This document shows positions 1 through 8,503 of a stretch of DNA of 64,000 nucleotides, one piece after another. Source of the stretch: Alteromonadaceae bacterium XY-R5 (GTDB taxonomy: Bacteria; Pseudomonadota; Gammaproteobacteria; Enterobacterales; Alteromonadaceae); assembly GCA_001660395.1 (NCBI GenBank), contig LXWE01000002.1, forward strand, positions 434,001-498,000, read 5' to 3'. How positions within the stretch are numbered: position 1 is the first letter of the stretch; the number at the start of each line of letters is the position of its first letter. The notes beneath the pieces were generated by a model. It was not told the origin of the DNA. It was given only the letters and a program-made list of their open reading frames with translations, and did no database searches. A program made the position numbers and the translations under genes.

Positions 1-40
1 AGGTGAACCCAGCAGCAAAAAGTGCAATCCCAGCTTTCAT
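1..40 (-). CDS. 5' end of an exported-protein gene (partial)
   Basis: Thirteen codons run off the left edge. They read M-K-A-G-I-A-L-F-A-A-G-F-T, the lysine-plus-hydrophobic start of a signal peptide. On the minus strand a GGAG Shine-Dalgarno lies six bases before the ATG. The product cannot be identified from so little sequence. The IS630 element begins about 145 bases upstream, so it may sit in this gene's promoter region. Confidence 0.5.
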   Translation of the reverse strand, partial: MKAGIALFAAGFT

Positions 41-184
41 AGAATCTCCAATGCGTTGTTATTTGTTGTCGGCTTTGCGACGTATCGGAAAAGTGTAAGA
101 GGCCAAACAGGCCAGAAAATTGAATGTTCAGGCATCGAAAATTCATCCCGGACGAATTAATAAACGATAAGTCCCGGGTAGTGC

Positions 185-1344
185 CTAAATAACTGTTCCT
201 AAGTGTAGATCACCCCTTGAAGGGAACTCAGTGTGAAATGAGCGATCAGATCAGTCGCCAAACATTCACCAACCACATCCACACTGAGCATGAACAGAAT
301 ATCATTGATCACCCGGCCAGAGCGACGCCGATTAGAAAAAATCGTTCAACGTAGTAAGGACAAACGTTTTAGTCGTCGGGCAAATGCTGTGCTCCTGGTC
401 CACAGGGGACTTTCTCGGAAACGAGTTGCAATGCTGCTCAGTGCAGCGCGTTCATCGGTAAACCGTTGGTGTAAGTGGTATGAAGAATCGGGTATCGAAG
501 GACTCAAAGATGTTGAGCAAGGTAAGCCTGCTTATTTGCCTGGTGACGCGATAGTTCAGATGCTGTTTTTATTGGTCTCTTGGTCACCAAAAGACCTCGG
601 CTACCAGCGCAGTCGCTGGAGTACCGAATTGCTTGCAAAGGTGATCCATGAAAATACTGGGATCTGTGTACACAGCTCAACATTGCGAAGATGGATGCCG
701 GAACTAGGTATTGTTTGGCGCAGAGCCGCGCCCACCTTGAGGATACGTGATCCGCATAAGGAGGAGAAACTGGCAGTCATCAAAGCCGCTCTTGAGAAGT
801 GTGACGCTGACCATCCGGTATTTTATGAAGACGAAGTGGATATCCACCTCAATCCGAAAATCGGTGCAGACTGGGGCTTCAGAGGAAAACCGCGGTTAGT
901 CCCAACGCCAGGACAAAACGAAAAATATTACTTAGCAGGGGCGCTACACGCAGGAACGGGCAAAGTGCTCTATGTTGGGCGGCACTCAAAATGTTCCGAG
1001 TTGTTTATCCGGCTACTGGAGCCCTTAAGAAAAACATACCGGAAGGCAAAAACCATCACGCTGATCGTGGATAGCTACATCATCCACAAAAGTAAAAAGA
1101 CGCAGGCATGGCTGAAGCAGAATCCGAAATTTATCGTGCTGTTCCAGCCGGTTTATAGCCCTTGGGTCAATAAGATTGAAAAGCTGTGGCACGCCTTGCA
1201 CGAAACCGTAACCCGCAATCACAAGTGCACTGAAATGTGGGAATTGCTGCAAAAAGTTCGGAGATTTATGGAAACCGCCTCACCATTTCCTGGCAACCAA
1301 CATGGACTGGCGAGGGTGTAGCAGACTTAGGATCAGTTATTTAG
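185..1344 (+). mobile_element. IS630-family insertion sequence, complete
   Basis: The element is bounded by 20-bp terminal inverted repeats at 185-204 and 1325-1344 that match at 19 of 20 positions (CTAAATAACTGTTCCTAAGT on the left; the right end differs at one base). One transposase gene fills the interior. IS630 elements duplicate a TA dinucleotide. TA occurs at 179-180 and at 1345-1346, but the left TA is a few bases outside the repeat, so the exact left tip is uncertain by about five bases. The ends look intact and the transposase is full length, so the copy could still be mobile. Confidence 0.85.
290..1321 (+). CDS. IS630-family transposase
   Basis: This 343-residue DDE transposase cuts and pastes the surrounding insertion sequence. 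An N-terminal helix-turn-helix occupies about residues 18-75 (KRVAMLLSAARSSVNRW). The catalytic domain shows the expected acidic residues in YEDEVDIHLNPK (about 178), IVDSYIIHKSK (about 260) and SPWVNKIEKLWHALH (about 290). The C-terminal block MetThrAla-SPFPGNQHGLARV is the usual IS630 ending. No frameshift is seen, so a single protein is made. Confidence 0.9.
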   Translation: MNRISLITRPERRRLEKIVQRSKDKRFSRRANAVLLVHRGLSRKRVAMLLSAARSSVNRWCKWYEESGIEGLKDVEQGKPAYLPGDAIVQMLFLLVSWSPKDLGYQRSRWSTELLAKVIHENTGICVHSSTLRRWMPELGIVWRRAAPTLRIRDPHKEEKLAVIKAALEKCDADHPVFYEDEVDIHLNPKIGADWGFRGKPRLVPTPGQNEKYYLAGALHAGTGKVLYVGRHSKCSELFIRLLEPLRKTYRKAKTITLIVDSYIIHKSKKTQAWLKQNPKFIVLFQPVYSPWVNKIEKLWHALHETVTRNHKCTEMWELLQKVRRFMETASPFPGNQHGLARV

Positions 1345-1348
1345 TATA

Positions 1349-1665
1349 CCAGATGAAGAGGACCGCTGTCGCTGAAGCAGGAATCGGAAATGCTGGAAGG
1401 TGTCGAGGTGTGCCATTGACCGGAATGAGCGAAGCGGACATCTTTTCCGTTCCTAGCTTGACCTGAATTATCAATTATTCAGCGCTAACAATATCGAATA
1501 TCAACGGCAAAGTATGCTCAGGTCCTGTTGTTAGCTCTTCCATTCATAATTAATTTGATTATTTTTAATCTAAATTTAACATGATCTTCATCTTACAATC
1601 ATTCCATAATGGTAAATTTTAATACCTTGAATTGACGGTGATATAATTAATGATATGGTGATTTT
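1349..1665. other. Intergenic region between the IS and the AT-rich orphan
   Basis: There is no convincing gene. The first 120 bases are of ordinary composition and may be remnants of the sequence the IS entered. From about 1480 onward the DNA is strongly AT-rich and probably holds the promoter of the gene starting at 1666. Confidence 0.4.
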
Positions 1666-2505
1666 ATGTTTAAACGGATTATTTTAATTTTTTCATTACT
1701 CCTTCCTGTTACATTTTATACAACAGATGTATTGGCCGATGGATTTGTTGAATGCTCGAATTGCACCGATGGTGAAATAAAAAATGCAGCTGCTAAATGG
1801 GCCCAAAACAATTTGACAAAAACTGATTATAAAAATGGAGTCAGCAAGACTGTTCATGTTTTAGATTTAGGAAAAAGAATGGTTGTTACATATTTAGCAA
1901 GATTGACATACGTTAAACCGCCTGAAGAATTTTTACCAGAAGTTTATGTCCCTATTCTGAGCGATATATCTGATAGTAGTGGCGCATCGAACATCATGAA
2001 AGACTATGATTCTGCCGTGCGAACTCTTATAGCTAATGCAAAAGAAATTGTTATAACCGATAAAACTTTGAGTCATGCATGGGACTTTTTGCTATGTAAT
2101 TATTGTGAAACTGCACTGACTGAAACTATTAGCGCACAATTATCTTCTGAATCTGAATTGGCTTCTCTTAGACGCCGTCAACTGGCACAACTTGCGGGGC
2201 TTGATTTTGTTGATAACTATGTCGAATTAGAATTTAAAACTGAAGATGGCGGAACGGTGGAGGCAACTCTAACGATGAGTCAAGATATGACTAAATTGCG
2301 GGTAATTATTACATCAGTAAAAGACAAGGATGGGAATAAAGTACCATTTAATTTGCCTCTTTCCGATTTGATTGGTATCGCTATAAAAATTCCTGATCTT
2401 GATACAGCAGCTAGTATAAATAGCATCTTAAACGATATTGGACTTTCAATAGACCAAAAAGTTGGCGTTGTAAGAATTGAAGAGTGTGGTGTTTGCAAGG
2501 ATTAA
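1666..2505 (+). CDS. Secreted protein of unknown function with three CxxC motifs
   Basis: I do not recognise the family. The 279-residue product begins with a clear signal peptide (FKRIILIFSLLLPVTFY, cleavage likely after VLA at about residue 24). The mature protein carries three Cys-x-x-Cys pairs: CSNC just after cleavage (about 31-34), CNYC mid-protein (about 143-146), and CGVC at the extreme C-terminus. The middle contains a lysine/glutamate-rich stretch and beta-rich repeats. The gene is clearly more AT-rich than the rest of the window and lies next to an IS630 copy, which suggests acquisition by transfer. The cysteine pairs could bind metal or form disulfides in the periplasm. Confidence 0.75.
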   Translation: MFKRIILIFSLLLPVTFYTTDVLADGFVECSNCTDGEIKNAAAKWAQNNLTKTDYKNGVSKTVHVLDLGKRMVVTYLARLTYVKPPEEFLPEVYVPILSDISDSSGASNIMKDYDSAVRTLIANAKEIVITDKTLSHAWDFLLCNYCETALTETISAQLSSESELASLRRRQLAQLAGLDFVDNYVELEFKTEDGGTVEATLTMSQDMTKLRVIITSVKDKDGNKVPFNLPLSDLIGIAIKIPDLDTAASINSILNDIGLSIDQKVGVVRIEECGVCKD

Positions 2506-2676
2506 TTTTGATGGTGAATATTATGTCTTTGGTTGATATATTAGAGACATCAAACGGATAACTAAATTTTAATCGTGTGCTACATGAATTAATCAAGGCA
2601 TTCATACTTACCTGTCCGCCAGAGCTCACATGGAACCTTCCCTAGCCAAAATTTTTAATATGAGTTGGTATGGTAA

Positions 2677-2706
2677 AAAGCCAGGAATTTAACAATTCCT
2701 GGCTTT
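2677..2706. terminator. Bidirectional terminator
   Basis: A perfect 13-bp stem (AAAGCCAGGAATT, loop TAAC) with A/T tracts on both sides lies just downstream of the minus-strand thioesterase gene and about 170 bp after the plus-strand orphan. Confidence 0.8.
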
Positions 2707-2736
2707 CTTATTTCTACTATTTCAACGCTTTTTATA

Positions 2737-3183
2737 TCAATCCGCCAAATGGGGCTGGCGCTCGCATAAACCGATGCGCAGTTGCAGCGGGATAGGGCAA
2801 GACTTGCGGGTAACCTTGTCGACAAATACCTGAGTCAGTGAGCCTTTGGCCAGCAGGGTGCCGCACTCGGCTTTTTCCATTTTGAAAATGGCATTGACGC
2901 TGCTGTTACCTAAGCGGGTATAACCTACCGAAAATTTCACCATTTCATTGGCGTCGCATTCTTTAACGTAGTCACATTGAATGTTCACCGCAAAGGCGAA
3001 ACAAGGTGCGTTTTTCGGGTTCATGGCATCAAAACCCAGTTCCGCCAGATAGCAGCTTAATACCTCATCGGCGTAAACCAGATAGTTAGCGAAATATAAA
3101 TGCCCTTGCGCATCGGTATCTCGATAACGGACCTTTATCAGTTCACTGTAAGGAAAATCAATCTGGCTGGTTGCGCTATCCAC
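2737..3183 (-). CDS. Hotdog-fold acyl-CoA thioesterase (4-HBT/YbgC-like)
   Basis: A small cytoplasmic thioesterase of 148 residues, the normal size for single hotdog domains of the 4-hydroxybenzoyl-CoA thioesterase group. The signature RYRDTDAQGHLYFANYL (about residues 19-35) contains the catalytic aspartate and the G-H-x-x-x-x-x-Y helix start. It starts with GTG, and GGAG lies six bases upstream. The natural acyl-CoA substrate cannot be told from sequence. It stands alone, with a terminator downstream. Confidence 0.85.
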   Translation of the reverse strand: MDSATSQIDFPYSELIKVRYRDTDAQGHLYFANYLVYADEVLSCYLAELGFDAMNPKNAPCFAFAVNIQCDYVKECDANEMVKFSVGYTRLGNSSVNAIFKMEKAECGTLLAKGSLTQVFVDKVTRKSCPIPLQLRIGLCERQPHLAD

Positions 3184-3416
3184 GGCTTACTCCGACGTTG
3201 AAGGGGATTTAAAAACGGTGCTGATCCTAAAGCCTGAATAGCGAATGGTCTAACCAGTTTTTTCGATGATGATATGCTCTCAGATTGAACAAAACTCTAT
3301 AAATATCAATAATGTAAAATTAATGTTAAGGCGAGGGTAAGTTTGTCTGGCGTCGTCTGAGAGATTGAAAACAGCCTGTTAATCTCAGTCGGTAAATGTA
3401 ATCAGTAAACAGGGGG

Positions 3417-3878
3417 CTAACGTAAACGCGCATCGAGCAGGAAATTATCTATATCCGCCTGAGTGGCCAGTAGTTTGGGGAATTCCGGGTGTTGTGGGTT
3501 AATTAAAATGTTCTGCTGGCTTGGGGCCAGCACAGAAGGCACGGCTAAACCTAAATAGGTGCCGTCGGTTAGCCATTCATCACCGATTTTTTGTAAGGCT
3601 TTGGGGGCAGGGCTGTCTCGCCAGTTATCGGGAATAGACTTACTATCCAGCATGGCTACCTGATGCTCAGAAATCTCTAAAGTGCGCATCATGTAACTGC
3701 TTAAGGTTGTGTGGCTATGTAAATGTACTGCTACTTCTAATATGGCCAGCGCTTCGGAATCGGACGTATAAGTACAGGCAAGCCCTTGAGAGTTCCAGCG
3801 GCCACCGGCGATACTGGCACCAAAACCTGAAAACATCGCGCTGGCATATTTGCGTTTGCTAATACGGTACAGCTTCAT
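3417..3878 (-). CDS. RES-domain toxin (NAD-degrading type)
   Basis: RES toxins fold like ADP-ribosyltransferases and break down or phosphorolyse NAD+ in the cell. This 153-residue protein has the family core GGRWNSQGLACTYTSDSEALAILE (about residues 27-50), with the conserved arginine, tyrosine and glutamate of the active site, and ends with the usual short helix. I start it at the ATG whose A overlaps the last base of the upstream antitoxin stop codon (TAATG). That implies translational coupling, so the antitoxin is made first. A longer in-frame start at 3914 would lie inside the antitoxin gene and is less likely. Confidence 0.88.
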   Translation of the reverse strand: MKLYRISKRKYASAMFSGFGASIAGGRWNSQGLACTYTSDSEALAILEVAVHLHSHTTLSSYMMRTLEISEHQVAMLDSKSIPDNWRDSPAPKALQKIGDEWLTDGTYLGLAVPSVLAPSQQNILINPQHPEFPKLLATQADIDNFLLDARLR

Positions 3879-4327
3879 TACATATAAACGCCGTGCTCCA
3901 AGCGGATCAGACAATCGCGCACCGCCATCATTTCAGAAGTGGTAGATAACATATTCAAAGGCAGTTCGCCGCCCAGTGATGGGGCTGGGGTATTTAACCA
4001 ATGTTGTAGCGCATTGTCGTCGCCTTCAAATACCTCTGTGCCGGTGGATACCACGCGCATCAGGGTGTGAATTTTATCGCTTTCGGCGGCATTAAAGCGT
4101 TTGTCTTTTTTGCGTCGGGCTAAGGTGGCAGGCGGGATCCCCAAGCGGTTAGCAAGGTTCGCTTCGGTCACATCTAATCGGTTGCACAGCAACTGGAATA
4201 CGTCATAGGGCAGGCCAGATTTGATGCTGCTATAGGCACTTTGGCCTTGCTCTTTAATGCCTGAGGTGGCCCAGATATCACTGTCGTTTTGTGCCTGATG
4301 AGATGAAAATTTTGCCAGCGCCGTCAT
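3878..4327 (-). CDS. Xre/MbcA/ParS-type antitoxin (DUF2384)
   Basis: The 149-residue antitoxin neutralises the RES toxin encoded immediately downstream. An N-terminal helix-turn-helix is visible in VTEANLANRLGIPPATLARRK (about 65-85). It is followed by the DUF2384 toxin-binding region with LNTPAPSLGGELPLNML near residue 115-131 and a C-terminal IRLEHGVYM. The start is the ATG six bases after a strong AGGAGG, rather than the ATG 24 bases upstream. Such antitoxins usually repress their own promoter, and two palindromes lie just upstream. Confidence 0.88.
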   Translation of the reverse strand: MTALAKFSSHQAQNDSDIWATSGIKEQGQSAYSSIKSGLPYDVFQLLCNRLDVTEANLANRLGIPPATLARRKKDKRFNAAESDKIHTLMRVVSTGTEVFEGDDNALQHWLNTPAPSLGGELPLNMLSTTSEMMAVRDCLIRLEHGVYM

Positions 4328-4345
4328 AAGACCCTCCTGTGTTAT

Positions 4346-4379
4346 TATCAAATGATAGCAGAATAGTTATCGAATGATA
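4346..4379 (-). promoter_or_regulatory. Two-palindrome operator of the RES/Xre pair
   Basis: Two 12-bp sites, TATCAAATGATA (4346-4357) and TATCGAATGATA (4368-4379), lie directly before the antitoxin gene. Their centres are 22 bp apart, two helical turns, so bound dimers would sit on the same face of the DNA. This is the expected layout for autorepression by the antitoxin; binding itself is inferred. Confidence 0.65.
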
Positions 4380-4468
4380 GTGGTTGTGGAATATACTGCG
4401 GTTGCTAAAGTCGCGCTGGTTTGCCTAGGCTTAAGGCATAACAAGGTTTAGTTCCGTAAGGTTTGAAG

Positions 4469-5683
4469 ATGATTGAAGCTCGCACCGGCTACGCCCTTTC
4501 CACAGACTCTGCTGAGGCAGCAGAGCTTTACCATACCGCCCTTGATCGTATTTTAGGCTCAGAGTCAGGTGCCGCGGCCGTGCTGGATAAGGCACTGGCA
4601 TTAGATGCTAATTTCGCCTTGGCTGCGGCGGCACGCTTTTACGTAGCCAATGATACAGGTGAAGCCGATGCGTTGCGTTTTGCCGAACAGGCAGAAAAGG
4701 CCATGTTAAACGCCAGCGACTGGGAGCGGGAACACACTGATATTCTGCTGGGCCTGATTCGCGACTCGGGCGCGACCAAAGCCAAGGCATTGGCATACAT
4801 TCAGCGCATACCAACGGATGTGCTGATCGTGTCGCAACTGGCGGGTATTTTGTTCTTTTTTGATGGACCCACCAAGTTGCAAAGCGTGCTGAATCTGTTT
4901 GAGTCAGTTGAATCAGCCTTGCAAGATGACTGGGCCTTACTGGCCCGTTTAGGCTTTGCCGCCAGTGAAGCCGGTCAGTTTGAACGTGGCCGCGAATTGT
5001 TGCAGCGGGCCTTTCAAATCCGTCCTCAGTCGTTGTATACCATTCATGGCCTTGCTCACTTACTCCACGATGAAGGCAAGCCCGAAGAGTCAGCGGCCTT
5101 GCTGCAAAACTGGTTACAGCAATATGGTGCAGGTGCATTACAGGGGCAAATGTACGGCCATGTGCAATGGCATCTGGCCTTGTCTGAATGGCAATTGGGG
5201 CAACGCGAGCAAGCCATCGAGCGCTATCAACATTATTGTGCGCCCGCGACTACCACCTGTGGGCCTATTTTAACGCTGGCCGATTGCGGCGGATTTTTAT
5301 TACGTGATTTTGTTAAATCCGGTCAGGTGCAAACCCTGGGGGATGATGTGCTTAGCCATATTGAGCGCGTGTGGGGCATGCTTGGGCATCCGTTTGTGGC
5401 TTTGCACGTGGCGGGCTTGTATGCCAGTGCCGCAGATCTTGATGGCCTTGCACGTTGTGAACAGGCGTTGCTGGCAAAATCCCAAAGCACGAATCAGCAA
5501 ACTGGGCTGCAGTTAGTGGCTGCACTCACGGCCTACGTAAAAGGTGAGTATCAACAGGCCGCTAAGGTGTTATCAGCCTTATCGCCCGACGCCCGAATTG
5601 GGATAGGCGGCAGTAACGTTGAGCGGGTGCTGGTAGATATTCTTGAAGCCAGCGTCATCGCCCATCAGAGCAGCACACATTAG
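4469..5683 (+). CDS. Tetratricopeptide-repeat protein
   Basis: A 404-residue, alanine- and leucine-rich, all-helical protein with no signal peptide. Degenerate TPR units can be seen, for example AARFYVANDTGEADALRFAEQAEKA, LLARLGFAASEAGQFERGRELLQRAF and HGLAHLLHDEGKPEESAALL. Long C-terminal helices follow. It resembles the cytoplasmic TPR-38-like proteins, but no enzymatic motif is visible and its partner is unknown. I chose the ATG at 4469, spaced from TAAGG, over the in-frame TTG six bases earlier. Confidence 0.8.
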   Translation: MIEARTGYALSTDSAEAAELYHTALDRILGSESGAAAVLDKALALDANFALAAAARFYVANDTGEADALRFAEQAEKAMLNASDWEREHTDILLGLIRDSGATKAKALAYIQRIPTDVLIVSQLAGILFFFDGPTKLQSVLNLFESVESALQDDWALLARLGFAASEAGQFERGRELLQRAFQIRPQSLYTIHGLAHLLHDEGKPEESAALLQNWLQQYGAGALQGQMYGHVQWHLALSEWQLGQREQAIERYQHYCAPATTTCGPILTLADCGGFLLRDFVKSGQVQTLGDDVLSHIERVWGMLGHPFVALHVAGLYASAADLDGLARCEQALLAKSQSTNQQTGLQLVAALTAYVKGEYQQAAKVLSALSPDARIGIGGSNVERVLVDILEASVIAHQSSTH

Positions 5684-5720
5684 CTCTGTTTCCTTTGTTG
5701 GGTTAAACGAACCGAGATGG

Positions 5721-6125
5721 TTAGGGAAAGCCATCCAGTTTTTCTGCAGCAAGCCCCGCTTTGTACCACTTGGGCTGTTCCGCGCAAAAAATGTTTGCCT
5801 TCACATCTATCGTAGGCTCTTCATTCAAGCTGCCAGCAGGCACAATCAAAAGCCTTCCGCTTTGGGTTACAAAAGGCAGGCCAGAACCACATACCTTGCA
5901 AAACACCTTGGAAAAAGTGCGGGTGGGGTGATCGTAACGCACCAGATTATCTTCGCCTTTGGTCCATTTGATATTATCCGGCGAGGTAAACAGGTTGGAT
6001 GCGTGGGCACTTCCCGTTAACTTGCGGCATTGTTCGCAATGACAAAAGTAAAACTGGCTAAAGTTGTCTTGCAGGCTAAAGGCTACTTCGCCGCAACAAC
6101 AGCCACCCGTCAGTGTTTTAGTCAT
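5721..6125 (-). CDS. GFA-family zinc protein (glutathione-dependent formaldehyde-activating-like)
   Basis: A 134-residue member of the GFA/CENP-V fold, which binds zinc through clustered cysteines. The cysteine sets are visible: GGCCCGEVAF at the N-terminus, FCHCEQCRKLTGS around residue 43, and FCKVCGSGLPF around 90. The ATG at 6125 follows AAGGA at proper distance; the longer reading frame upstream is not needed. Only a few members truly act on S-hydroxymethylglutathione, so the enzyme activity is unproven. Confidence 0.85.
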   Translation of the reverse strand: MTKTLTGGCCCGEVAFSLQDNFSQFYFCHCEQCRKLTGSAHASNLFTSPDNIKWTKGEDNLVRYDHPTRTFSKVFCKVCGSGLPFVTQSGRLLIVPAGSLNEEPTIDVKANIFCAEQPKWYKAGLAAEKLDGFP

Positions 6126-6357
6126 GTATTCATCCTTGTGTTCGTGCTTTGATTGCGTTGGTGTTAGCCACATTATCTCAAGCCTGTGAGTGAATCCATA
6201 TCTACCTTGATGCCGCATGTTCCTTGATACATTCATGCATCTTGACGATCTGTCACTCCTAATCGGTATGGATATAAATACTATTTTATAGTTTTAATGC
6301 TTTTCAATTAACTAATTAAATCTATTATGTAGATGTAATCAGTCAGGAGGGAGACAA

Positions 6358-6693
6358 ATGGCAAATAAGCAAACTTACTTAGGCGAATTCGAGCATATGG
6401 TGCTGCTGAGCATTGCCAGCTTAAAAGATGATGCCTATGGCGTGACCATTCGCCAGCATTTGAAAGACAGCATCGACAGAGACGTGACTATAGGTGCTCT
6501 TTATGCCACTACAGAACGGTTAGAGAAAAAAGGATTCATTGAGACTCAGTTGGGTGGCGCTACCGCAGAGCGAGGCGGCAAAGCCAAGCGCTATATGCAG
6601 GTGACTGCCAGTGGCGCACAGGCCTTACAGGATACTAAAGCCCAGTTAGACATGATGTGGCAAAAATTGGCTAGCGCAGGAGGTGTGCTGTGA
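6358..6693 (+). CDS. PadR-family transcriptional regulator
   Basis: A 111-residue winged-helix repressor with the PadR core: LGEFEHMVLLSIASLKDDAYGVTI, then GALYATTERLEKKGFIE (recognition helix and wing) and a C-terminal dimerisation helix. GGAGGG lies seven bases before the ATG. The next gene overlaps its stop codon, so the two are one unit. PadR genes paired with a membrane gene usually regulate their own operon in response to a small molecule or membrane stress. Confidence 0.9.
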   Translation: MANKQTYLGEFEHMVLLSIASLKDDAYGVTIRQHLKDSIDRDVTIGALYATTERLEKKGFIETQLGGATAERGGKAKRYMQVTASGAQALQDTKAQLDMMWQKLASAGGVL

Positions 6694-7376
6694 AAATACA
6701 AACCTCTCGATCATTACGTACTGCCGTGTGGTTGCTACAAACACTGTTACCGTCACGTCTGGCTGAAGAGGTCAGCGGAGACGTGGAAGAGGAATTTGGC
6801 GAACTGTGCACCTTACAGGGGCCGGAATATCACATCAATCTTTGGCAACAAACACTGTCGTGTGTAGGGAAATTAATGATGACTAAACAACGATTATATT
6901 CACTGACGTTGGCACTAGGCTGTGGGGCAATTCTGTTTGTGCTTATTGCGGCGATAAACTTTTTATCGGTATCGGATGATCCAAGCGTAATTGAGCATGG
7001 CTACTGGTTAAATGGCAATATGCATTTGTTCTTTGGCGAGTCGGTTTTCTGGCAAAGCTTTAGCAACGGATTACTCTCTCAAATGACCTGGGATATGTAT
7101 GTGGATCTGCCATCTGTTATCTACGCAGTGGCGGCGCTTGTGGCAGTGTTTGCGGCGGATAAACGTTGGTTACGATCAGTACAAGGCTTTGCGTTGCTGG
7201 CCTTGGCTTCTATCGCCTTACCCTATTTTGCGGGTATGTTTTACATTAAGTTCAGCTCACTAGCCCTTAATGAAGTGGGCCCTGTTGTTGCCTTTATGTG
7301 GCTGGCACCTATGTATCTGCTGCCTGTGGTGACAGCGACTATTATTAAAAAACGTCATCAGTTGCATTTGGCGTAA
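6690..7376 (+). CDS. Integral membrane protein coupled to PadR
   Basis: It starts with GTG overlapping the PadR stop (GTGA), with AGGAGG seven bases upstream. The first 65 residues are soluble (LPSRLAEEVSGDVEEEFGEL) and look like the short permease-prefix domain found beside PadR regulators. About four hydrophobic segments follow, near residues 72-92, 143-158, 163-185 and 197-217. No ATPase or transporter motif is present. It is probably a sensor or accessory membrane protein; its function is unknown. Confidence 0.7.
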   Translation: MKIQTSRSLRTAVWLLQTLLPSRLAEEVSGDVEEEFGELCTLQGPEYHINLWQQTLSCVGKLMMTKQRLYSLTLALGCGAILFVLIAAINFLSVSDDPSVIEHGYWLNGNMHLFFGESVFWQSFSNGLLSQMTWDMYVDLPSVIYAVAALVAVFAADKRWLRSVQGFALLALASIALPYFAGMFYIKFSSLALNEVGPVVAFMWLAPMYLLPVVTATIIKKRHQLHLA

Positions 7377-7387
7377 CCAGCTAGAGG

Positions 7388-7410
7388 AGCCGCCTCTCAT
7401 TAAGGCGGCT
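7388..7410 (+). terminator. Terminator after the PadR operon
   Basis: A 7-bp GC stem (AGCCGCC...GGCGGCT) followed by TTTA, directly downstream of the membrane-protein gene. Confidence 0.65.
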
Positions 7411-7450
7411 TTAGCGTGAGAAATTAATCGGACAATTATTCAGGAACACA

Positions 7451-8383
7451 ATGGGAAGAAGCTATTCCACTCAGGATGTCAGAGCCGAGCAGGGTTTTTC
7501 CTATTGGCAGGACTTGGTTGGAGGCACTTATGCCGCACCTACTGAAAATCAGCAGCTTAGTGAGGGTAAATTCGAAGGTTCTCTTGAAGTAAAATCTCTC
7601 GGCCAAAGCGCTTTGATTACCTTTATTCAGTCCAGCCCTATCGAATATAGAGAGGGGGCGGAGGCGAGCTTTTCTGACGACTATTTTATCTGCCTGTCGT
7701 TATGTCCCGAAGCGCACTTAACACAAAACAACATACATTCCACCATTTATCCCGGTGATATTGTTATTTACGATAATAATCAGCCGTTTACTTATTGTTT
7801 CCCGCAAGGGGACAAGCAAATAGTGATTGCTGTGCCACACGCAGTGCTTGACCCACTGGTAACAAATGTGGCGAATATACTGAATGTGCCGCTCAGATCC
7901 GGATCGCCTTTGGGAAAGTTCGTCGGTGCAATGTTCCAGCAAGCCTGGGATGCTCCTGAGCTGGATGAAGTGTTTGGTGAAGACATTTTACATACGCTGA
8001 TAAAAGCACTGAATACCGCTTATTTAGCGGCATCAGATGTTAAGTCACAATTGGTGACAAAACATAGAAGAGACAATCTGTCGCGGGTAAAAGCGTTTGT
8101 GCAGCAAAACTTGGCGAACCTTGATTTGTCAGTAGAAATGATCTCGCAAAATATGCATATGTCGGCCAGAACTCTCAGCCGCTTGTTCAGTAAAGATAAC
8201 ACTTCGGTCATGCGTTGGGTTTGGTTACAAAGGCTAAAAGCCTGTCATCGGGATTTACTTGCCAGCCCTGAGCGTGCTGTTAGCGATATTGCGTTTCAGC
8301 ATGGTTTTTCCAATATGCCGCATTTCAGCAGGCTTTTTAAAGAAACCTACGGCGTTACTCCTACACAATTGCGCCAACCTTAA
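7451..8383 (+). CDS. AraC-family transcriptional regulator
   Basis: This 310-residue regulator has an N-terminal AraC-binding-like domain of the FeaR/NphR sort (about 1-180, including YPGDIVIYDNNQPFTY). Two C-terminal helix-turn-helix motifs follow: LSVEMISQNMHMSARTLSRLF and VSDIAFQHGFSNMPHFSRLF, then TYGVTPTQLR. It probably controls the reductase/arginase-like pair that begins 120 bp downstream on the same strand. The inducer is unknown. Confidence 0.88.
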   Translation: MGRSYSTQDVRAEQGFSYWQDLVGGTYAAPTENQQLSEGKFEGSLEVKSLGQSALITFIQSSPIEYREGAEASFSDDYFICLSLCPEAHLTQNNIHSTIYPGDIVIYDNNQPFTYCFPQGDKQIVIAVPHAVLDPLVTNVANILNVPLRSGSPLGKFVGAMFQQAWDAPELDEVFGEDILHTLIKALNTAYLAASDVKSQLVTKHRRDNLSRVKAFVQQNLANLDLSVEMISQNMHMSARTLSRLFSKDNTSVMRWVWLQRLKACHRDLLASPERAVSDIAFQHGFSNMPHFSRLFKETYGVTPTQLRQP

Positions 8384-8503
8384 ACAATGGCCGTTTCAGC
8401 ACAGGACTTGGCGGATACAGAATACCACTGTCCAGCTGACATTCTTCATACTCTCGTCCCATCACATTAGGTGATGCGTTGTTTAGTTTTGGAGAATGTC
8501 AGT

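Noticed and set aside
4608..5138. Minus-strand 176-codon frame inside the TPR gene
   Set aside because: The TPR gene has helical repeats, a sound start and normal composition; the antisense frame is rich in R/H/W/P, typical of a shadow.
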